Positions 1 to 7,336 of a stretch of DNA of 47,955 nucleotides are shown one piece after another; the stretch's first letter is position 1, and every line of letters begins with the position of its first letter. Source of the DNA: Bacillota bacterium (GTDB lineage: Bacteria; Bacillota; Clostridia; Lachnospirales; Lachnospiraceae). The notes beneath the pieces were generated by a model that was not told the origin of the DNA, ran no database searches, and saw only the letters and a list, made by a program, of their open reading frames with translations. The DNA is taken from contig JAEWMT010000011.1 of the NCBI GenBank assembly GCA_023393095.1, forward strand, positions 1 to 47,955. Direction: 5' to 3'. The translations under genes were made by a program, and so were the position numbers.

Positions 1-32
1 AGGATATTATTAATTACAATAATTTACAAATT

Positions 33-62
33 GACGTTCATGCGGAAATATTTGACGTTCAT
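33..62 (+). promoter_or_regulatory. LytTR-type direct-repeat operator
   Basis: The 12-mer TTGACGTTCATG occurs at 31-42 and again at 52-63, exactly 21 bp apart. The cores GACGTTCAT (33-41 and 54-62) fit the LytTR/AgrA half-site consensus (A/C-C/A-GTT-N-A/G-T/G) at nearly every position and are separated by 12 bp, the spacing LytTR response regulators use. It lies about 260 bp upstream of the ABC genes at 323-1590 and is the only such pair in the window. A binding role is inferred. No LytTR regulator is encoded in the window. Confidence 0.5.
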
Positions 63-73
63 GTTACGGCCTA

Positions 74-128
74 TTGAATAAGTTCTGGCTATATGTTATA
101 TAAATATCTAGCAAGAACTTTTATTCAA
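74..128. other. Imperfect inverted repeat (hairpin)
   Basis: The arms at 74-91 and 109-128 (starting TTGAATAA and ending TTATTCAA) pair over about 18 positions, with a two-base bulge and one mismatch. The loop holds a -10-like TATGTT at 92-97. It directly follows the LytTR-like repeat. It could be an operator, a transcript hairpin or the end of an upstream unit outside the window. No function can be assigned. Confidence 0.4.
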
Positions 129-252
129 ATAAGAAGACATGGTATGTCATCATTATCAAGTAAATTAATACATATACTTAAAAATTATTAATTGATTGAT
201 GACTAATTTTCGATAATATATATTGGGGAATATATACTAGATCGAACAAATC

Positions 253-302
253 TAACACAGAATGCTTGGATTGATTATATCAATACCAAGCATTCTGCGT
301 TA
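253..302 (+). promoter_or_regulatory. Long leader hairpin upstream of ABC genes
   Basis: The arms 253-269 and 286-302 pair at 16 of 17 positions (AGAATGCTTGG against CCAAGCATTCT in the core). The loop itself closes further (ATTGAT with ATCAAT), giving one nearly continuous helix. It ends 20 bp before the start codon at 323, just ahead of the AAAGGAAG ribosome binding site. No T-run follows, so it is more likely a leader or RNA-stability structure than a terminator, though that is inference. Confidence 0.55.
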
Positions 303-322
303 GTCAGTCAGAAAGGAAGTTT

Positions 323-919
323 ATGAATTTATACCAAACCTATTCAAAGATAATAATTAAACGAAATCATCTGAAATATTTATGGGTCACAATATCTATT
401 TTATTGTCATATATCGTAATAACATTTGCTACTATCTATATAAATAATATCTTGTCTTTAAGTATTGAGAGAGATTATTCCAAACTACACTATATATTTA
501 TTAGTGTACTTACAATTATTTATATAGCCGGATTTACTTCAATTATTTATCAATATTATAATATCATGAAGTCCGGTATAGGGGATTATTATATTCTTAT
601 GAAACTTGGAGCAACGAAAAAAAATATACGGTTCCTTATTTCAATACAGGCTGTTTTGCTTATCATTATTTCAATACCGATAGGATTATTTTGTGGCTAC
701 ATAATAACAGAATCTATGATGGATTTCATTATATATATGTCGTTAAATAAGTATATTGTAGATCAAATTCATTCCAGTACAAATATTAGATTGGCCGCTT
801 TAGGGATTGGCATCTTCATCATAGCAATAGGCCTTTATATTGAAAGAATTGTATGTAAAATGCCTATATCAAACATTTTATCCGGCAAACTCATTATTAG
901 CAGAGAAGGTGATTTATGA
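323..919 (+). CDS. Short FtsX-type ABC transporter permease
   Basis: This 198-residue integral membrane protein has four predicted membrane helices (about residues 20-42, 60-80, 110-132 and 155-175). The stretch around residues 92-125 (MKLGATKKNIRFL followed by a glycine-rich helix) is the hallmark of the FtsX/MacB permease fold. At 198 residues it is only about half of a usual FtsX permease and lacks the large extracellular loop, so it would need to dimerise or pair with another subunit. The ATG follows AAAGGAAG. Its stop overlaps the start of the ATPase gene by 4 bp, so the two are surely co-translated. The substrate is unknown. Export of a peptide or resistance to a membrane-active compound is plausible from context only. 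Confidence 0.75.
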   Translation: MNLYQTYSKIIIKRNHLKYLWVTISILLSYIVITFATIYINNILSLSIERDYSKLHYIFISVLTIIYIAGFTSIIYQYYNIMKSGIGDYYILMKLGATKKNIRFLISIQAVLLIIISIPIGLFCGYIITESMMDFIIYMSLNKYIVDQIHSSTNIRLAALGIGIFIIAIGLYIERIVCKMPISNILSGKLIISREGDL

Positions 920-1590
920 TAAGATGTAAAACACAGGATCTTTATAAAACCTATTATAATGGCAGTCAGGAAATCAATTCAATCATTAACTGTAATATTG
1001 AAATAAAAGCGGGAGAGTATGTTATAATCTGCGGTTCGAAAGCTTCAGGAAAGACTACTCTATTACATATGCTCGCTGGATTTGAACGGCCAACTAGCGG
1101 AATGATATATATTAATAATAAAGATATCACTGTATACAATGATGATGAACTGGCTATTATGAGAAGAAAAGAGATTGGTTTTCTAAATCAAAACGATAGA
1201 CTGATTCCTGAACTTAACATCCATGAGAATATCATTATGCCGGCGATATTAGCTCATACCAAATATGAGGAAGAATATTATTATAATTTAATAAATTCAC
1301 TAAAATTGAAAGAACTTTTGTTTCTTTATCCGAAACAGCTGCATAAGGATCAGCTTCAATGTGTGAAGTATGCTCGTTCCTTAATTAATAATCCGAATAT
1401 CATCTTGATGGATGAACCTTCTGGTGACGCCAATTTAAGTAAGAATTTTATGGATTTTCTTATCAATATGGTGTATCAGTATAAAAAAACCTTGATTATG
1501 GTCAAGAGTGATGTGTGTGATAATATGTATGTAAATCATATAATTCGGTTAGAGCAAGGAGATATAACTGAAAACAGATTAATTTCTTAA
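916..1590 (+). CDS. ABC ATPase with degenerate signature and H-switch
   Basis: This 224-residue protein has the LolD/MacB-type ABC ATPase layout. Walker A is intact (GSKASGKT, residues 40-47), the Q-loop is present (Q92), and Walker B with the catalytic glutamate is intact (IILMDEP, E167). The LSGGQ signature, however, reads LHKDQ (142-146), the D-loop reads GDAN, and the H-switch histidine is replaced by serine (MVKSD, S198). Family knowledge says these residues complete the second half of each ATP site. The protein may bind ATP but hydrolyse it poorly, may act as a regulatory subunit, or may need a canonical partner. The reading frame is open throughout, so it is not a simple pseudogene. 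It overlaps the permease gene by 4 bp. Confidence 0.8.
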   Translation: MIRCKTQDLYKTYYNGSQEINSIINCNIEIKAGEYVIICGSKASGKTTLLHMLAGFERPTSGMIYINNKDITVYNDDELAIMRRKEIGFLNQNDRLIPELNIHENIIMPAILAHTKYEEEYYYNLINSLKLKELLFLYPKQLHKDQLQCVKYARSLINNPNIILMDEPSGDANLSKNFMDFLINMVYQYKKTLIMVKSDVCDNMYVNHIIRLEQGDITENRLIS

Positions 1591-1630
1591 TTGGATATGG
1601 TTTGGTTGATTTATGCTTCCAAAACCATAA

Positions 1631-1719
1631 GGGGGATATTGCAAAATAGTTTAAGTGATATAAGGGACTTCTCATATGAGGAGCCCCTTATATCATATAT
1701 ATCTAAAATATGACATACC
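1631..1719. repeat. Palindromic MITE-like element, copy 1
   Basis: This copy belongs to a family also found at 4983-5100, 22225-22281 (half) and 47370-47471. The left end GGGGGATATTGCAAAATA leads into a hairpin whose arms TGATATAAGGG (1656-1666) and CCCTTATATCA (1685-1695) are complementary, followed by ATATATCTAAAATATGACA. The termini are worn compared with copy 2. It sits in the gap between the ABC ATPase gene and the HAD gene, which otherwise holds nothing recognisable. There is no coding capacity. Confidence 0.65.
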
Positions 1720-1856
1720 AATTATATTATTTTTGCTTATATAGAATTCAAAATTACTGTTCTTAGGGTTGACAATAATGTAATTAAGGGGCATTATATT
1801 ATTTGTTGATGATATGAATTATAATCAATTGATTAATTAGCACAAAAGGAAATGAT

Positions 1857-2489
1857 ATGATTGACAGTATAATTTTTGATATGGATGGAACCTTATGGGA
1901 TTCTACAAAAGAAGTCGCAGATGCTTTTAATAAGATATTAAAGGAAAAGCATCCTGAAGTAACTGATGAGATAACAGCAGAGCGCCTGCAAAAATACTTT
2001 GGGCTTCCACTAGATGATATTGCAGTAAAATTATATAAAAGCGTTTCCAGTGAGCATGCCGTTGAAGTTATGAGGGAGTGCTGTTCATATGAGTGTGAGT
2101 ATCTTGCCAAACACGGTGCCAGACTTTATGAAGGACTGGAGGAAATGTTGAAAAAATTATCGGACAGATATAAGCTTTTTATTGTCAGTAACTGTCAAGA
2201 AGGATATATTCAGTGCTTCTTTAGGGCATATCCCCATTTGGAGAAGTATTTTATTGATTACGAATACCCCGGTCGATCCGGCAAATTGAAGGCAGAGAAT
2301 ATTAAAATTATAATGAATAGAAATCATCTTAATGCTTCCATCTATGTTGGAGATACCAAAGGAGATGCAGATGCAGCAAAAGAAGCGGGTGTTCCTTTTG
2401 TGTTTGCAAGATACGGTTTTGGCGAAGTAACCGAGTATTATGATGTGATTGATTCACTGAAGGAGCTTGTGGATAAACTGATTTCATAA
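1857..2489 (+). CDS. HAD-superfamily phosphatase (PGPase-like)
   Basis: This 210-residue cytosolic hydrolase belongs to the haloacid dehalogenase superfamily. Motif I is DMDGT (D8 nucleophile, D10 acid/base), motif II is the IVSN stretch near residue 110, and motif IV is GDTKGDAD near residue 165. The helical cap between motifs I and II places it with the phosphoglycolate phosphatase/beta-phosphoglucomutase group (subfamily I). The substrate cannot be read from the sequence. Small phosphorylated sugars or damaged metabolites are typical. The start is well supported by AAAGGAAATGAT ahead of the ATG. It stands alone: copy 1 of the repeat lies upstream and the trpS promoter downstream. Confidence 0.8.
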   Translation: MIDSIIFDMDGTLWDSTKEVADAFNKILKEKHPEVTDEITAERLQKYFGLPLDDIAVKLYKSVSSEHAVEVMRECCSYECEYLAKHGARLYEGLEEMLKKLSDRYKLFIVSNCQEGYIQCFFRAYPHLEKYFIDYEYPGRSGKLKAENIKIIMNRNHLNASIYVGDTKGDADAAKEAGVPFVFARYGFGEVTEYYDVIDSLKELVDKLIS

Positions 2490-2589
2490 GCAAATAGTGT
2501 TGACAGGATTCCAAACAGTGCATTTCGGGATTTTCTACACCTCCTGGGCTGAACTGCAATTAACATAATTCAAGTTAAGAATGTTTACA

Positions 2590-2618
2590 TTGACATTTGC
2601 CGTGTTTATTTATATATT
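2590..2618 (+). promoter_or_regulatory. Sigma-A promoter of trpS
   Basis: TTGACA at 2590-2595 is followed by a 17-bp spacer and TATATT at 2613-2618. A small hairpin (AGTCTT at 2645-2650 with AAGACT at 2659-2664) lies in the short leader. No T-box specifier domain or antiterminator precedes the gene. Confidence 0.65.
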
Positions 2619-2722
2619 TGACTATAGGTTTTATAAGAAATGAGAGTCTTATTTACGAAAGACTGATTTATTTATTAGGGTTTGATTTACTAAGACCTAA
2701 CTAATTCATAGGAAGTGAAAAT

Positions 2723-3727
2723 ATGCTGGATGGAAGAAAATCATTATTTAGCGGAATGCAGGCGACAGGAACCCTGACTCTCGGAAATTATCTGGGAGCT
2801 TTAAAGAACTGGGTAGAACTGGAGAAGGAGTATGAATGCTTCTATTGTGTTGTGGATATGCATTCCATTACAATTAGACAGGATCCCGCGGAGCTTAGAA
2901 GAAGAGCTAGGGCTTTATTAACTTTATATATTGCTGCAGGACTTGATCCCGAGAAAAACTGTATCTATTATCAATCTCATGTATCCGCTCATGCAGAGCT
3001 AAGCTGGATATTAAACTGCTTTACTTATATGGGTGAATTAAACCGTATGACTCAGTTTAAGGATAAGGCAGCAAAGCATTCTGATAATATTAATGCTGGG
3101 CTTTATACCTATCCGGTATTAATGGCAGCCGATATTTTGCTGTTCCAGTCAGATGTGGTTCCGGTGGGTTCAGATCAGAAGCAGCATCTTGAAATTACAC
3201 GTGATATTGCGGAACGCTTTAATGGTATTTACGGTGATGTATTTACCATTCCCGAACCTTATATTGGTAAGCAGGGGGCAAGAATTATGAGCCTTCAGGA
3301 TCCGGATAAGAAAATGTCCAAATCCGACGAAAACCCAAATGCAAGTATCTACTTAATGGATGATCCGGATACCATTATTCGTAAGTTTAAGAGGGCTGTA
3401 ACCGATTCTGATAATGAAATTAGATATTCTGATAATAAACCGGGAATTAAGAACTTAATTGATATTTACGGAGTTGCTACCGGAAAAACTGTAGCTGAGG
3501 TGGAAAAAGAATTTGCTTCCTCGGGATATGGGGATTTTAAGCTTGCAGTAGGTGAATCAGTTGTAAGTCTACTAAAACCAATTCAAGATAAATTCGAGGC
3601 TTTGCAAAAAGATAAGGGCTATATTGACGGCATTATTAAAGCCAATGCTGAAAAAGCAAATTATTATGCAACTAAGACATTGCGTAAGGTACAGAAAAAA
3701 GTTGGTTTTCCGGAAAGAATTAGATAA
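2723..3727 (+). CDS. trpS: Tryptophanyl-tRNA synthetase
   Basis: This enzyme charges tRNA-Trp with tryptophan using ATP in the cytosol. At 334 residues it has the normal length for a bacterial class Ic enzyme. The HIGH-type motif is TLGN at residues 19-22, in the context GTLTLGNYLGA, and the KMSKS motif is perfect at 197-201. The ATG is preceded by AGGAAG. The gene is monocistronic, with its own promoter at 2590 and a strong intrinsic terminator at 3758. Many Firmicutes control trpS with a T-box, but none of its conserved parts are visible upstream, so expression may be constitutive. Confidence 0.97.
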   Translation: MLDGRKSLFSGMQATGTLTLGNYLGALKNWVELEKEYECFYCVVDMHSITIRQDPAELRRRARALLTLYIAAGLDPEKNCIYYQSHVSAHAELSWILNCFTYMGELNRMTQFKDKAAKHSDNINAGLYTYPVLMAADILLFQSDVVPVGSDQKQHLEITRDIAERFNGIYGDVFTIPEPYIGKQGARIMSLQDPDKKMSKSDENPNASIYLMDDPDTIIRKFKRAVTDSDNEIRYSDNKPGIKNLIDIYGVATGKTVAEVEKEFASSGYGDFKLAVGESVVSLLKPIQDKFEALQKDKGYIDGIIKANAEKANYYATKTLRKVQKKVGFPERIR

Positions 3728-3757
3728 GAAGGATGAATATAAAATCCTACAATTTGC

Positions 3758-3788
3758 AGGGTGGCAACATAAATGCCACTCTTTTTTT
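3758..3788 (+). terminator. Intrinsic terminator of trpS
   Basis: The stem GGGTGGCA (3759-3766) pairs with TGCCACTC (3774-3781) over 8 bp including one G-T pair, with a 7-nt loop, followed by seven T residues. Confidence 0.85.
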
Positions 3789-3925
3789 ACATTACAAAAG
3801 ATAAGTTTATTAAAAAATAACTGATGAATAAAAATAAAGAAAAGATACAGATAAATAAATATACTAATAAAAAATACAGATAAATAAAAATAGATGAATA
3901 AAATTAAAAAATGAGACAGGCGCAA
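3789..3925. repeat. A-rich low-complexity tract with short repeats
   Basis: This stretch is almost free of G and C and is built from variants of GATAAATAAA and GATGAATAAAA. The unit ATACAGATAAATAAA occurs at 3845 and 3874, 29 bp apart. It looks like replication-slippage sequence between the trpS terminator and the next gene. An AT-rich UP-like element is possible but not shown. Confidence 0.5.
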
Positions 3926-3954
3926 GTTTAACATGTGTAGGAAGGGAGACATAT

Positions 3955-4914
3955 ATGAAAATAGTATTTATGGAGGCGGATACGCTGGGTACGGATGTGG
4001 ATTTATCATCCTTTGATCAACTGGGAGAAGTGGTAAAATATCCATTATCAAGTTCGGAGAATTATATGGAACGAATTAAAGACGCTGAGGTTCTGATTGT
4101 TAATAAGATTCCGATTAACGCAAAAACATTGGAAAAAGCCGACAAGCTTAAGCTTATTTGTATTACCGCAACCGGAACAAATATTGTGGATTTTGACTAT
4201 ACGAACAGTCGGAATATCACAGTATGTAATGTAAAGGGCTATTCCACCCAGTCTGTTATTCAGCATACCTTTGCTTTGTTTTTTTATGTATATGAGAAAT
4301 TAAGCTATTATGATCAATTTGTAAAATCGGGTGAGTATATCCGAAATGATATATTCAGCCATTTCACAATGAAGTTTAATGAACTGGCAGGAAAGACCTG
4401 GGGTATAATTGGACTTGGTGAAATCGGAAAAGGAGTTGCGAAAGTCGCCATGCAGTTTGGATGTAAAGTTATTTATTATTCAACTTCAGGAAAGAATACA
4501 AACCCTGATTATAAGCAGGTGGATTTTAATACTCTGTTAAAAAGCTCAGATATCATATCCATTCATGCACCATTAAATGAAGCGACGAAGGATCTGATCG
4601 GAGAAGAAGAGCTGCATAAAATGAAGAAGGATGTGGTGCTACTCAATCTGGGAAGAGGACCTATCGTGAATGAAAGAGCCCTTGCAAAAGCGTTAAAGGA
4701 AGACTGGATTGGCGGAGCAGGCTTAGATGTGCTGAATGTAGAACCGATGGCTGAGAGCAACCCGTTAAAGGCTATTCAGGACAGCACCAAATTAATCATT
4801 ACTCCACATATCGCCTGGGCAACGATTGAGGCAAGACAAAGAGTTACCGAGGAAGTATATAAGAATATTACTGCTTTTATGAACGGTGAAAAGAGAAATG
4901 TGGTAACACAATAA
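3955..4914 (+). CDS. D-2-hydroxyacid dehydrogenase (glycerate dehydrogenase-like)
   Basis: This NAD-dependent enzyme interconverts a 2-hydroxyacid and a 2-oxoacid. At 319 residues it has the full length of the family. The Rossmann motif GLGEIG is at 153-158, and the catalytic triad residues R234 (in NLGRGP), E263 (in NVEPM) and H285 (in TPHIAWA) are all present. Overall it resembles clostridial hydroxypyruvate/glycerate dehydrogenases most, but D-lactate or other 2-hydroxyacids cannot be excluded. The start ATG follows GGAAGGGAGACAT. No partner gene adjoins it, and a palindromic repeat (4983-5100) follows. Confidence 0.85.
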   Translation: MKIVFMEADTLGTDVDLSSFDQLGEVVKYPLSSSENYMERIKDAEVLIVNKIPINAKTLEKADKLKLICITATGTNIVDFDYTNSRNITVCNVKGYSTQSVIQHTFALFFYVYEKLSYYDQFVKSGEYIRNDIFSHFTMKFNELAGKTWGIIGLGEIGKGVAKVAMQFGCKVIYYSTSGKNTNPDYKQVDFNTLLKSSDIISIHAPLNEATKDLIGEEELHKMKKDVVLLNLGRGPIVNERALAKALKEDWIGGAGLDVLNVEPMAESNPLKAIQDSTKLIITPHIAWATIEARQRVTEEVYKNITAFMNGEKRNVVTQ

Positions 4915-4982
4915 GGAAAAAGAGTACCGGACTTAGTTGTGATGAACAGGACTAATATATCCTGCTAAAGTATGAGGGCTAT

Positions 4983-5100
4983 GAGGCTGTCGCAAAATAA
5001 CCTTCAGTGATATAATGTACTCCGCATAATCTCCAAACAGTGCATTAAGGAGATTATGCGGAGTACATTATATCATATAGGTCTTAAATGCGATAGCCCC
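4983..5100. repeat. Palindromic MITE-like element, copy 2 (best preserved)
   Basis: This 118-bp element starts GAGGCTGTCGCAAAATAA and ends ATGCGATAGCCCC, so the termini are imperfect inverted repeats. Its core is a perfect 27-bp inverted repeat (5008-5034 with 5049-5075, including CTCCGCATAATCTCC) around a 14-nt loop. It lies between two convergent genes and could serve as a two-way transcription barrier, although it lacks T-runs. It has no open reading frame, so any movement would need a transposase in trans. Confidence 0.75.
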
Positions 5101-5174
5101 ATATATCCTGCCATTACTGGCAATATAAGGCGTTAGTATTATCAGATCAAGTATTTGCTCTTTTATTGATAAGA

Positions 5175-5324
5175 TTACATACCGTTCTTATCAGTATCTT
5201 TCTCTAGCAATTTTATTATTTTATCCAGTTTCTCACTGTTATTCTTAACTACTTTGTTTGTTTCAATTATAGTAACAAATATATAGATTAGGAATAAGAA
5301 AAAGAATAAAATTACAACTTCCAT
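5175..5324 (-). CDS. Small membrane peptide at the end of the pot operon
   Basis: This 49-codon gene is preceded by a strong AGGAGGG ribosome binding site a few bases from the ATG. The peptide starts MEVVILFFFLFLIYIFVTII, a single hydrophobic helix (residues 3-20). A charged, heptad-like tail (EKLDKIIKLLEKD) follows and would lie in the cytoplasm. It begins 43 bp after potD with no terminator between, so it is probably the last cistron of the spermidine operon. I do not recognise a named family. Small one-helix proteins of this shape often regulate or stabilise a membrane complex, which would suit PotBC, but this is inference. Confidence 0.65.
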   Translation of the reverse strand: MEVVILFFFLFLIYIFVTIIETNKVVKNNSEKLDKIIKLLEKDTDKNGM

Positions 5325-5367
5325 AAGCCCTCCTAACATGATGGGGAATTTTACATTTGAACCAATA

Positions 5368-6426
5368 TTAATCCTTTAATCCAGATTTTGCTTCATTCCA
5401 TTTATCTATATACAATGATTCTACTTTATCACCAAGGTATTTAAAGGTTGAGCATCTATCCAGTACCGTTTGATCAGGGAAAGCGACAGGGCTGTTTTTG
5501 ATATCTTTATCGGAAATCTTTTCCCTAGCTACTTTATTCGGAGTGGAATAGGTTATGAATTCAAAATTCTTAAGTGCAATATCACCATCACATAAGAAAT
5601 TAATAAACTTTTCAGCGTTTTCTTTGTTTCTGCAGTTCTTAGGTATAACCCATCCGTCAATCCACACATTTGAACCTTCCTTAGGAACAACATATTCAAG
5701 GTCGGGGTTTTCTCTCTTGGTATAGATAGCTTCTCCAGAATAAATTACGCCTAGGGCAGCTTCACCGCCAATCATCTTATCACGAACTTGATCAACTACA
5801 TAAGCCTGAACCAGAGGATATTGCTTCTGAAGCAATTCCTTTGCTTTATCGAGCTGGGTTTCATCCGTTGTATTGATATCATACTTCAGATCAGATAGCG
5901 CTACAGCAAATGCGTCACGAACACTGTCAATCATTAAGATGTTATCTTTATATTTACGATCAAATAGAGCATCCCAGCTGTCAATCGGACCATCAACCAT
6001 TTTCTTGTTATATAGAATACCAAGGGTTCCCCAGCAGTAGGGGACACTATATTGGTTACCGGGATCGAATTCCTCGGCTGTTTTTAAATAGGTTGGGTCA
6101 ATGTTCTTAATGTTTGGTACATTTTTGTAATCTATCTTAGCTAGCATATCTTCGCCAATCATTTTCTGAATCATATAATCGGAAGGACACAATACATCAT
6201 ATTTTACTGCTCCTGATTTAACTTTTGCATACATATCCTCGTTGGAATCAAAAGTCTGTAATACAACGGTGATTCCGGTCTTTTCTTTGAAATCCTTCAG
6301 TACACTTTCGTCAATATATTCCCCCCAATTATAAACGTAAATTTTATTGCTGTTGTCCTTCCCGCAGCCTGTGAAGAGACAGGCGAATACCAATAAAATC
6401 GATAATACAATAATACTTTTTTTCAT
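5368..6426 (-). CDS. potD: Spermidine/putrescine-binding lipoprotein
   Basis: This is the extracytoplasmic substrate-binding subunit of the PotABCD polyamine importer, 352 residues from the ATG at 6426. An upstream in-frame ATG at 6438 lies inside the ribosome binding region, and GGAGGTTATC fits the 6426 start. The signal peptide ends in a lipobox (LFTGC) with Cys21 as the lipid-anchored residue. The mature part opens with KIYVYNWGEYID, typical of PotD/PotF proteins, and later shows the KSGAVKYDVLCPSDYM stretch that lines the polyamine pocket. It lies 109 bp after potC, and a small membrane gene follows. Confidence 0.93.
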   Translation of the reverse strand: MKKSIIVLSILLVFACLFTGCGKDNSNKIYVYNWGEYIDESVLKDFKEKTGITVVLQTFDSNEDMYAKVKSGAVKYDVLCPSDYMIQKMIGEDMLAKIDYKNVPNIKNIDPTYLKTAEEFDPGNQYSVPYCWGTLGILYNKKMVDGPIDSWDALFDRKYKDNILMIDSVRDAFAVALSDLKYDINTTDETQLDKAKELLQKQYPLVQAYVVDQVRDKMIGGEAALGVIYSGEAIYTKRENPDLEYVVPKEGSNVWIDGWVIPKNCRNKENAEKFINFLCDGDIALKNFEFITYSTPNKVAREKISDKDIKNSPVAFPDQTVLDRCSTFKYLGDKVESLYIDKWNEAKSGLKD

Positions 6427-6547
6427 GATAACCTCCATCCGCCGCTTCAGCGGCTTACAATTCTAAGCGAAAACATGCTCTGTGCTTTTGATCAGCTGAT
6501 GTTTTTCTATTCAACTGACTCTCCATTAATCGAAAAGTAATTTTTTG

Positions 6548-7336
6548 TTACAATGCTCTCATCGGTGCATTTTTATTTGCATTTTTACGATTTATTAAAA
6601 TCAATAATAATAATACGGTAACAAACATTATTGTAGATAATGCATAAATCTCCGGACGAATTCCCCTTCTTACCGAGGTGTAGATTAAAGTTGATAGGGT
6701 ATTTGTTTCTGGTCCTGTTGTAAAATAAGTGATTACAAAATCGTCCAAAGACATGGTAAAGGCTAAGAAGAAACCTGATAAAATGCCGGATAGGATATCA
6801 GGAAGAATTACCTTGAAGAATGCATAAACCTTTGAGGCACCAAGATCCATTGCAGCTTCAAAGGTGTTTGGGTTTAACTGCCTTAGCTTTGGCATAACAC
6901 TTAATATGACGTAAGGTATATTAAAAGTGATATGTGATATCAGTACACTGGTAAATCCTAATGTATAATTAATTGCTACAAAAATAAGCATCAGTGAGAT
7001 ACCTGTAACGATATCTGCATTAAGCATCGGAATATTTGTAATACCAAGTAAAATGGTACGTGGTGTTCTCTTCATATGATTAATCGCCAAAGAGGCAGCA
7101 GTACCAATAACCATTGCAATAAGTGCAGAAGAGAAAGCAAGAATCAAGGTGGTGGATAGAGCTTTCATGATGTCGTTATTATGGAATAACTCCCGATACC
7201 ATTCGAAGGTAAACCCACCCCATTTCGATCTTGATTTCGATTTATTAAAGGAAAGTATAATCAAAATAAATATCGGTGCATATAAAAATAAAAGTATCAT
7301 ACCGATATAAAATCGGCTGAAAAATCTTTTTACCAT
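6548..7336 (-). CDS. potC: Spermidine/putrescine ABC permease PotC
   Basis: This is the second inner-membrane permease of the polyamine importer, 262 residues with six predicted membrane helices. The EAA loop that docks onto the ATPase is clear (EAAMDLGASKVYAFFKVILP), as is the TMSLDDFVITYFTTGP segment typical of PotC. The start overlaps the end of potB by 7 bp, so the two permeases are translationally coupled and made in equal amounts. PotB and PotC together form the channel fed by PotD and driven by PotA. Confidence 0.93.
   Translation of the reverse strand: MVKRFFSRFYIGMILLFLYAPIFILIILSFNKSKSRSKWGGFTFEWYRELFHNNDIMKALSTTLILAFSSALIAMVIGTAASLAINHMKRTPRTILLGITNIPMLNADIVTGISLMLIFVAINYTLGFTSVLISHITFNIPYVILSVMPKLRQLNPNTFEAAMDLGASKVYAFFKVILPDILSGILSGFFLAFTMSLDDFVITYFTTGPETNTLSTLIYTSVRRGIRPEIYALSTIMFVTVLLLLILINRKNANKNAPMRAL

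Noticed and set aside
81..93. AGTTCTGGCTATA is shared by the hairpin at the left edge and the palindrome at 34792
   Set aside because: Thirteen-base matches are expected by chance, and the rest of the two hairpins differs.
2511..2524. CCAAACAGTGCATT also occurs in the loop of the palindromic element at 5033-5046
   Set aside because: A 14-base match is expected a few times by chance in a window of this size, and the flanks do not align.
3758..3788. AGGGTGGCA resembles the T-box antiterminator consensus
   Set aside because: It lies after trpS, not before a gene, and has neither a specifier stem nor the ACCGCG part. It is an ordinary terminator.
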